NCBI GenBank assembly: GCA_964649725.1
Contig: CAZYTM010000002.1
Location: forward strand, 1 to 64,000
Length of the DNA stretch: 64,000 nt
Direction: 5' to 3'
Origin: CAZYTM01 sp964649725
GTDB lineage: Bacteria; Desulfobacterota; Desulfuromonadia; Geobacterales; Geobacteraceae
Shown: positions 48,001-56,600 of the stretch, piece by piece
Numbering within the stretch: the stretch's first letter is position 1
Layout of the letters: each line of letters starts with the position of its first letter
Notes under the pieces: model-generated
What the model was told of the DNA's origin: nothing
Seen by the model: the letters and a program-made list of their open reading frames with translations, nothing else
Databases searched by the model: none
Made by a program: the position numbers and the translations under genes

Positions 48001-51000
48001 TTAAGGAAGAGTTACAACGCTAGCCAGACTGTTCACCCAATCGCTCGGCAGATAACCTCCCCGTAGTGCCCTGACCCGGTAGTAATATGTCCCGGATGAT
48101 GCTACCGAAACGTCAAAGCGAAGAGAAGTACCCTGGTATACCTGCCTGACTCCGCTGGCAAAGAGCGGATCAGTGGACTCTTCGACTTCATAGCTGGCTC
48201 CGGCAGTAATCGAAGCACCCCAGACCAGAGGTATCAAAGGCTGATCCGTTACAGTCCTGACCCAGAGGCTGGCAGGCTTGACCGTAACAAGATTGGCAAC
48301 AGTCATAGGCCCGGCTGATACCCATTCACTGGCCAGATAACCTGCTTTAACGGCACGGACCCGATAGTAGTAGTCTCCGCTACCCTCCAGCACCGCTATC
48401 TTGGTCCCCAGACCATCGCCTTGGAATATCTGCCGCAGGCCATTGGTAAAAGCAGCATCCCGTGCCTCTTCCACTTCATAGATCACCCCTGCAGTCGTCG
48501 ATGCCCCCCAGATTACCGGATTGGAATCAAGGCTTGTAGAACTCCTTATCCAGAGACTTGCAGGCTTCACTACTGACAGTCCAGCTACCGTAAGTTGATT
48601 GGCATTGACCCAAAGGCTGGGAAGTTTACCGGGGGCAATCGCCCTTACCCGGAAATAGTAGTCCCCTTCTACAGTGGTCATGGCATAGCAACGTTGTCCA
48701 TCGCCACGGTAAATAATCTTCCGGTTGCTGGCAAAGGTCTGCTCTGTTGACATTTCCACTTCGTAAAGGATGTCTTTACCTGATATATCTTCCCATAACA
48801 GCAAATTGCTGTCCTTGTCACTTGGCGAACGGACCAGAATGCTGGCTGGTGGAAGAGTCCTGATTGTCTGTGCCAGGTTCGCACTGCTCGGCAGACTTAC
48901 CATCCATTCACTCGGCTGATAGCCATCCTTCACTGCTCTGACCCGATAGTAATAGACGCCGTCACTATCTATCGTGACATCGCTACGCAGTTCTGGACCC
49001 CGATAGACCTGGCGAAGCCCGGTGGTGAAAGCTGCATCAGCTGCCTCTTCCACCTCATAGTGGACATCAGGAGTGAGAGATGCGCCCCAGATCAGCGGAT
49101 TTGTAGTAATATTTACTGTAGTTCTTACCCAGAGGCTGGCCGGTTTTTTACAGGTCAACTGCACTGCACTGCGGATGCTGTTGACCCATCTGCTCGGCCA
49201 GTTGTCAGGTCCGATCGCCCTTACCCGGTAGTAGTAAGAACCGCCTCGCAATACTGTCACATTCTGGCTAAGTTCTGTACCCCGATAGAGGAGCCGGTTG
49301 TCTGATGTAAAGGTCGGATCGGTCGACTCTTCCAGTTCATAGATTACCCCAGCAGTAGGCGAAGCTGTCCAGATTACCGGGTTGGTGGAGAGAACCGTAG
49401 CTGACCTGACCCAGAGACTGGCCGGCGGCAAAGTACCGCTTCTGGCACTGAGATCGACGGTGCTGGGGACAGTGACATTCCAGGCGCTGGGAAGATATCC
49501 GGGGCTGGTCGCCCTGACCCGGTAATAATAGATGCCATTGCTGTTGACGCTTATATCAGTGCGCAGGTCAGGGCCGCTATAGACCTGTCTGCGATTGCGG
49601 GTGAAACTCGGGTCAATTGCCTCCTCTACCACATATATAGCACCAGGGGTAGCTGAAGCACCCCAGATAACAGGATTAGTGGCAACAATGGTGGAACTGC
49701 GCGCCCAGATACTTGCCGGCATACCGGTGATTAGATTCACCACACACTGCTGGCTGTAAACCCAGTCACTGGGCCAGTAACCGGGGCTGATGGTGCGGAC
49801 CCGATAGCTGAAGGTGCCACTGGCAGCATAGACGAGATTGGTCTGCAGGTCAGGGCCGCTATAGACCAGACGTCTGGTCTCACCGATCGCAGAAGCAACG
49901 ATTTCCTCGACTTCATAGACAGCCCCTGGTGTGGAGGAGGCTCCCCAAACTACTGGATTCTCAGCATAACTCGTGACAGCGCGTACCCATAAACTGGATG
50001 GGCTGATACTCTTGTACTGGAAAAGACTGGCATTGCTTACCTGCCAAGGGCTGGGGAGATAACCAGGCGCAATGGCCCTGACCCGATAATAGTAGCTTCC
50101 GGTGGCCGGCATGGTCACCTCCGCTGTCAACAGAGGGCCGACATAAACCTGACGAAGATTAGTGGTAAAAGTGGCATCAGTTGCCTCTTCCAGTTCGTAT
50201 GTTGCGTTGACAGTAGCAGATCCGCCCCAGATGACCGGATTGGTAGCGGCCAAAGTTTCACCCCTTGCCCATATCATCGAAGGGGCTGCAGCCGGTGCGA
50301 GAAAGCTTGCCGTAACACTCTTTGCCTGGTCAATGGTCAGGCTGCAAGTTGCATTACCGCTACAGGCCCCGCTCCACCCATCAAACATTGCACCAGCAGC
50401 AGGGACGGCAGTGATATTAACTACTGTCCCATAATCCAGCGGTAGCGTTATGTTACCAGGTGAAGGCAACAGTGTGTTGCCTGCCGAAATATTGATAGTT
50501 CCGCTGCCGGTGCCTGTGCCAGTGACAGTGAGAGGATGAATATCAGGAGCAAAGAACGCCGTCAACGCATGCGGCGCCGTGACTGAGGCGATGGTATAAA
50601 TCCCGGCGGATACTGCAGCAGTGACATCGACACCATTGTCATTCAGTGTTACCAGGTGGCTCCCGGTTGCTGCAGTGACTGTGAAAGACTGGGGAGAACC
50701 GTAGACGAGCGAGGTTGTGGCCGGGGTGATTGTGCCGCTACCGGAGACTACCGTGGCGGTAAGGCCGAACATCTTGATACTGAAAGAGGCGCTGACGCTC
50801 TTGGGGGTAGTCATATTTATCGTGCAGCTGCTGCCATTCACACTGTCGCAGCCGCTCCAGCCGGTGAAGTCGGAGTTGACTGCCGGGAGTGCCGTCAGGG
50901 TGACTACTGTCCCCATGTCGAACGACTGACTGCAGCTGTTGCTGCAGGGGATACCAGGGGCAAAGCTGACGCTGCCGCTGCCACTGCCGCCGCTGGTGAG

Positions 51001-53307
51001 CGTCAGTGCGTAGGTGGGGAGCACTGCCGTACCGCTCAGGGCTATTTCGGCCAGCGGCTGACTATAGGCGTCCGAGGTGATGGCCAATGTTGCGCTGCGC
51101 GCACCCGGGGCGGTCGGGGTGAAGGTGACCGACATGGTGCAGCTGCCGCCGACCGGGATGGTCGGGGTGGTGCTGCTGCAGGGGGTGGCGCCACCTGGGG
51201 CAAATGAGAACATGGCGCCGTCAGCGCCGCTGAAGGTGGCGGCCGGGGTGACTGCCAGCGGTGCATAGCCGGGGTTGGCCAGGGTTATCTCCTGGGCCAG
51301 ACTGGTGGTGATGGTGACTGTGACGTAGTCGAGCGCCATGGGGGTGACAGTCAGCTCCGGCGCGGCAGTGAACTGATAGAGCCCGGCGCCGAGGGTGCCG
51401 GCATAGAGGTCGCGGGGGTTGGCCGGATCGAAGTAGAGGGCGCGGATGACATTATGGTCGAGGCCGTCACTGAATGCTGTCCAGGTGGCGCCGGCATTGG
51501 CGCTGCGGAATACCCCGCCGCCGTTGGTGCCGGCATAGATGACATTCGGGTCGGTCGGGTCGACTGCCACTGAATAGACCGCCAGAGTGGTGAGACCGCT
51601 GTTCATGACAACCCAGTTGCTGCCGCTGTCGATGCTCTTGAAGATGCCGCCATTGGTGCCGGCATAGAGGGTGGTCGGGACGAGCGGGTCGATGGCGAGC
51701 GAATTCACCACCCGGTTGGTCATCCCGGTCCTGATATTCACCCAGCTGGTGCCGCTGTTGACCGATTTGTAGACCCCGCCGTTGTTGCTGCCGACATAGA
51801 TGGTGGCCGGGGTGAGCGGGTCGATGGCGATACAGTAGAGATTGGTGTTGGTAAGGCCAGAGTTGCTCTGGCTCCAGCTGTTGCCGCTGTTGCTGCTTTT
51901 ATAGAAGCCGCCGCCATAGGTGGTGGCATAGAGGGTGGTCGGAGTGCCTGGGGGGATGGCGAGGGCGTTCAGGTTCAGGTTGGTGAGGCCGCTGTTGCTG
52001 ACACTCCAGCTGCTGCCGCCATCGCTGCTTTTAAAGAGCCCGCCGCCATAGGCGCCGGCATAGATCTTGGCCGGAGCGGTCGGGTCGGCGACCAGGGTGC
52101 GGATATCGGTGGAGGTGAGGCCGCTGTTGTTCAGGGTCCAGCCGCCAGCGCCGCTTATATTGGCAAAGACGCCGCCATAGGCTCCGGCATAGGTGGTGCG
52201 TGGCGCGGTCGGGGTTACTGCTGCGGCGTAGCTGCGGAAGTTGTTCATGCCGCTGTTGGCGTCGGCCCAGCTACTGCCGCTGTCGAGGCTTTTGCAGATG
52301 CCGCCGCGCAATGTGCCGGCATAGATGGTGCTGGTCTGCGTCCTGTCGATCGCCAGGGCATAGACGCTCAGACTGGTCAGACCGGTATTTGTCGCACTCC
52401 AGCTGCTGCCGCTGGTGCTGCTCTTGAAGATGCCGCCGCCGTTGGTGCCGCAGTAGATGGTGGCCGGGGTGGTCGGGTCGATCGCCAGGGAGTAGACGCT
52501 CAGGGTGGTGATACCGGTCCGCGCAGCTGCCCAGCCGGTACCGCTGTTAGTCGTCTTGAAGACCCCGCCGCCATTGGTGGCGGCATAGATGGTGGCCGGG
52601 GCGACCGGGTCGATGGCGAGCGCCATCACTCTGTTGGTGGTGAGGCCGGTATTTACCGCTGTCCAGCTCGAACCGCTGTTGGTGGTCTTGAAGACCCCGC
52701 CGCCGTTGGTACCGGCATAGATGGTAGCCGGAGCGGTCGGGTTGATCGCCAGGGCAAAGACATTGGAGTTACTCAGACCTTTTTTCACCGACGACCAGGA
52801 GGAGCCACCATTGGTCGATTTATAGACGCCGCCGCCATTGGTGCCGGCATAGATGGTGGCCGGGGTGGCCGGATTGATCGCCAGCGCATAGACGTTCAGA
52901 TTGCCGAGGCGGGAGTTTACCGCCACCCAGCTGACGCCGCCGTTGGTCGATTTGTAGACGCCGCTGCCGTTGGTACCGGCATAGATGGTGCTCGGGGTGA
53001 CCGGGTCGATCGCCAGGGCATAGACATTGAGGCTGATCGGCAGCGCTTCCCAGTTGGCACCGCTGTCGATGCTCTTGAATACTCCGCCATATTCAGTACC
53101 GGCGTAGATGGTCGACGGAGTGGCCGGATCGATGGCCAGGGCGCGAATATAACCACCATTGGGACCTATGGCGCTCCACTGATTTACCCCGGCCTGTGCG
53201 GTTTGACTGACAAAGAGCAGAAGTAGTGTCAAAAATGCGACACTGACTACGTTATTTAACGACGATTTACGGCACCAGGTGATGAACGAGAGGTAGTTCA
53301 CAGCCAT
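48001..53307 (-). CDS. giant secreted beta-propeller protein with Fn3-like C-terminal modules
   Basis: 1768 residues. AGGAGGGGAAG decides the start at 53307. Order: signal peptide (VSQTAQAG); residues ~35-650, 13 full and one partial BNR/Ycf48-like blades with the repeated TIYAGTNGGGVFKS...W; ~650-760, an ASH-like (choice-of-anchor) domain; ~765-1005, about three bacterial-repeat domains (FTGWSGC, KSVTASF type); ~1009-1768, eight Fn3-like modules of ~95 residues (PASLWVRS...NPVIWGAS...YEVEEA...YYYRVRA). It is an exported surface or adhesion protein; its ligand is unknown. The same modules occur in the genes on either side. Confidence 0.9.
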   Translation of the reverse strand: MAVNYLSFITWCRKSSLNNVVSVAFLTLLLLFVSQTAQAGVNQWSAIGPNGGYIRALAIDPATPSTIYAGTEYGGVFKSIDSGANWEALPISLNVYALAIDPVTPSTIYAGTNGSGVYKSTNGGVSWVAVNSRLGNLNVYALAINPATPATIYAGTNGGGVYKSTNGGSSWSSVKKGLSNSNVFALAINPTAPATIYAGTNGGGVFKTTNSGSSWTAVNTGLTTNRVMALAIDPVAPATIYAATNGGGVFKTTNSGTGWAAARTGITTLSVYSLAIDPTTPATIYCGTNGGGIFKSSTSGSSWSATNTGLTSLSVYALAIDRTQTSTIYAGTLRGGICKSLDSGSSWADANSGMNNFRSYAAAVTPTAPRTTYAGAYGGVFANISGAGGWTLNNSGLTSTDIRTLVADPTAPAKIYAGAYGGGLFKSSDGGSSWSVSNSGLTNLNLNALAIPPGTPTTLYATTYGGGFYKSSNSGNSWSQSNSGLTNTNLYCIAIDPLTPATIYVGSNNGGVYKSVNSGTSWVNIRTGMTNRVVNSLAIDPLVPTTLYAGTNGGIFKSIDSGSNWVVMNSGLTTLAVYSVAVDPTDPNVIYAGTNGGGVFRSANAGATWTAFSDGLDHNVIRALYFDPANPRDLYAGTLGAGLYQFTAAPELTVTPMALDYVTVTITTSLAQEITLANPGYAPLAVTPAATFSGADGAMFSFAPGGATPCSSTTPTIPVGGSCTMSVTFTPTAPGARSATLAITSDAYSQPLAEIALSGTAVLPTYALTLTSGGSGSGSVSFAPGIPCSNSCSQSFDMGTVVTLTALPAVNSDFTGWSGCDSVNGSSCTINMTTPKSVSASFSIKMFGLTATVVSGSGTITPATTSLVYGSPQSFTVTAATGSHLVTLNDNGVDVTAAVSAGIYTIASVTAPHALTAFFAPDIHPLTVTGTGTGSGTINISAGNTLLPSPGNITLPLDYGTVVNITAVPAAGAMFDGWSGACSGNATCSLTIDQAKSVTASFLAPAAAPSMIWARGETLAATNPVIWGGSATVNATYELEEATDATFTTNLRQVYVGPLLTAEVTMPATGSYYYRVRAIAPGYLPSPWQVSNASLFQYKSISPSSLWVRAVTSYAENPVVWGASSTPGAVYEVEEIVASAIGETRRLVYSGPDLQTNLVYAASGTFSYRVRTISPGYWPSDWVYSQQCVVNLITGMPASIWARSSTIVATNPVIWGASATPGAIYVVEEAIDPSFTRNRRQVYSGPDLRTDISVNSNGIYYYRVRATSPGYLPSAWNVTVPSTVDLSARSGTLPPASLWVRSATVLSTNPVIWTASPTAGVIYELEESTDPTFTSDNRLLYRGTELSQNVTVLRGGSYYYRVRAIGPDNWPSRWVNSIRSAVQLTCKKPASLWVRTTVNITTNPLIWGASLTPDVHYEVEEAADAAFTTGLRQVYRGPELRSDVTIDSDGVYYYRVRAVKDGYQPSEWMVSLPSSANLAQTIRTLPPASILVRSPSDKDSNLLLWEDISGKDILYEVEMSTEQTFASNRKIIYRGDGQRCYAMTTVEGDYYFRVRAIAPGKLPSLWVNANQLTVAGLSVVKPASLWIRSSTSLDSNPVIWGASTTAGVIYEVEEARDAAFTNGLRQIFQGDGLGTKIAVLEGSGDYYYRVRAVKAGYLASEWVSAGPMTVANLVTVKPASLWVRTVTDQPLIPLVWGASITAGASYEVEESTDPLFASGVRQVYQGTSLRFDVSVASSGTYYYRVRALRGGYLPSDWVNSLASVVTLP

Positions 53308-53556
53308 CTTCCCCTCCTGCAACCCCCTGTCAATGTTGCCTTTATAACAACAGGGAGCGGTAAAACCCTTACATCTAAGCTGTCACATCATTTGACGGTC
53401 CAAATACGCACGCTGGATAGAGATGGATAAAAATACCTCTAAAAAATAAAAATCAACATACTGATATAACTGCAGTTTATATGCCAAAATATGGATTGTA
53501 AATTTATCAGAGATATATTGCTGTAAATTTTATTGCTTTGCTATAATACAATGACA

Positions 53557-53590
53557 ATAAAAGGGTGGCAAACAAAGCTGCCACCCTTTA
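53557..53590 (-). terminator. intrinsic terminator after the giant gene at 53610
   Basis: Minus-strand stem AAGGGTGGCA/TGCCACCCTT with an eight-base loop, then TTATTG, 20 bases after the stop. The rest of the gap 53308-53556 is AT-rich leader for the next gene, with an imperfect hairpin near 53325-53352 (CCCTGT...ACAGGG) just before the ribosome site. Confidence 0.88.
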
Positions 53591-53609
53591 CATAATCTAG
53601 TTATATAGC

Positions 53610-56600
53610 TTAAGGTCTTGTAACAACGCAAGGATTCTTGCCAGTCTTCCATGGGCTCTCATTGAAGTCAGCAGCTATTGCCTTGACCCGGTAGTAATAG
53701 CTACCATTTGTTCGACCTGGAAGTTTTATCAATATGTTAGAGCCGCCATAAACTTGCTTAACCGAGACAAATTCTGCATCAGTAGCCTCTTCGACCAGAT
53801 ATGTAGCTCCAGGGGTAGTCGACGCTACCCAACTGACTGCCGTCTCACCATTGACACTGGCAGGACGCACCCAGATAGACGTCGGCGGATTTGCTGTCCT
53901 GCTTACCAGACAGCCATGATCTGTTGTCTTCCAGGCACTTTCATTAAATCCATTAGCAACGGCTTTGACTCGATAATAATAGGTGCCATTCAATTTACCG
54001 GAAATAGTCAGGTTCAATGCCGAGCCGCTATATATCTGGATGGAAGCTGTAAACTCAGCATTAGTGGATTCTTCGACGACATAGCTGGCACCTGTAGTGG
54101 TAGATGAACCCCATACAATGGCAATCTCTCCATTGGCACTGGCTGGCCTCACCCAGAGACTGGCAGGTTTGGCTGTAATGAGAGTAACCGTACTGGCAAC
54201 ACTATTGACCCAGACACTTGCCTGATAGCCATCGGCTAATGCCCGGACCCGGTAGTAATATTTACCAGAAGCAGCTACAGTAACATCTGAACTCAAGGCG
54301 TTGCCGCTATATACCTGCCGTAGATTCTGGGTAAACAAAGCATCGGTCGCCTCTTCCACTTCATAGCTGGCCCCCGGCGTGGTCGATGCGCCCCAGACAA
54401 TAGGGTTTGTCGCTGTGCTGGTACTACTCCTCACCCAGAGACTGGCAGGTTTGGCTGTAATGAGAGTAACCGTACTGGCAACACTATTGACCCAGACACT
54501 TGCCTGATAGCCATCGGCTAATGCCCGGACCCGGTAGTAATATTTACCAGAAGCAGCTACAGTAACATCTGAACTCAAGGCGTTGCCGCTATATACCTGC
54601 CGTAGATTCTGGGTAAACAAAGCATCGGTCGCCTCTTCCACTTCATAGCTGGCCCCCGGCGTGGTCGATGCGCCCCAGACAATAGGGTTTGTCGCTGTGC
54701 TGGTACTCCCCCTGACCCATAGGCTGGCCGGTTTAATGGCGGGCTGATTATCCCTTACAAGCATGCCGTCGATCCCGGAGGTGACCCTGTCGGCTACGAC
54801 CGTCACCTGGGTGGCGCTGGCCATATTAAGAGCGTTGTTGTACCAGCGCTGTGGATAGTCAAAGGCCTGGAAATTGACCTTATAGTTACCTGGGCGGAGT
54901 TCTGGGACCATGTAGTTGCCGTTGCTGTCGGCAAAGGGGGCGGAGATCATCTCACCGTCGCTGTTATAGACCACTGCGACACTGTTGACGATCGGCTGGC
55001 CTGCCTGGTCGGTCAGACGGCCGGAGATGGCGCCAAACTTCTCCAAGGCGATATTGATGAAACTGACCGTTGCCGGGGCGACTAAAGTGACCGGGGTGGC
55101 AGTGGCTAACTTGCTGCTGTTGCCATACCAGTTGCTGGCATAGGTCGATGATGGAGTGGCACGGAGCCGATAGTTGCCGCTCGGCAGTCCGTTGACTGTA
55201 TAGTTGCCATTTGCGGCGGTAAAGACCGCTGTGACAAACTGGCCGCTGTTATTATAGACCCAGACGCCGATAAAGTTGAGACCATTGTTGTTCTGGTCGG
55301 TCACCTTCCCACTGATGGCACCGCCGACTATCATTTTCGCATCAATGCCGTTATTTACCGAACTGGTGATGACTGTGACGGGGAGCGCGCTGGCAAAGTC
55401 AGTGGCGTTATTGTACCACTGCTCGATATAGGGGGAACCATTCCCCTGGAAGCGGACCTTGTAACTCCCAGGCTGCAGGTTGTTGAAGCTGTAATTGCCA
55501 TTGCTGCCGGTATTTACGCTGTTGATGAAGTTCATCTGCTCATCGAACAGGGTGACATAGATGTTGCTGATGCCGTTGTTGTTGAGATCGGTGGCCCGGC
55601 CGCTGATAACAGCCCCTTGATTAAGAACGGCGTTGATGTTGCTGACCACTGCTTCACCGGCTATTGCAATCTGCTGGGCACCGTCCAGGGTCAGACTGTT
55701 GTTGTAGTAGCTGGAGGGATAACCGAGCGACTGGCCGTCGAACTGCACCAGGTAATTGCCGCTGGTCAGTCCATTGATGCTGTATGTGCCGTCAGCTCCG
55801 GTGGAGACGGATGGCCATGGACCGTAGCTCTCCGCCTTGCCGTAATAGACGGTGATGCCACTCAGCGGCTGGCCGCTGGTGTTGGTGACCAGACCGCTGA
55901 TGGTGCCACCCTTCATCATGATCACGTTGACATTTTCCGTTGTAACTAAGCTGCTGACCTGGACCGGAGTAGCGCTGTTGAAGTCACTGCCATTCACGTA
56001 CCATAACGGCATGTAGCCTTCGTTCTGGGCAGTGAAGAAGAAAAGCCGGTAGTTGCCAGGCGCCAGGTTGAAAAACCGATAGCTGCCAACGGAGTCGGTT
56101 GAAGTGAATGCTATCGGAGAATTCTGTTCATTACGGGCCTCTACCATGACATTGGCCAGAGCAGTTCCACCAGAGCTGCTCACCCAACCGGTGATGGATG
56201 GGGCGACTGTGCCTAGCACCGCACCGATATTGACCCCGTCACCCTTCACCTGGAAGATGGCGTCCTTGAAGACCATCCCCATCTTGCTGGCAACCACCCG
56301 GACCTTTACCCCGTCCGGCAGATTAACAATAGAGAAGAGACCGTTATTGCCGAAGTTGACCTTGTAGGTGGTTTGTGGATCGTTGAAATCATAGGCGAAG
56401 ATCTGAGCACCGCTGACCGTGTCGGACTGGCAGGGGGCTACTTCATCCACCAGGCTTCCAAGGATCAGACCACTACCCTGGTCAGTACCGCTAGCCAGCT
56501 TATCGGCATCGTTCAGCAGGCCAAAGGCGCGACAGGTGGGGATGATGATATTGCTGCTGCTGGTGAAGTCAGCGGTATAGATCGGCAGAAAGCCACTGGC

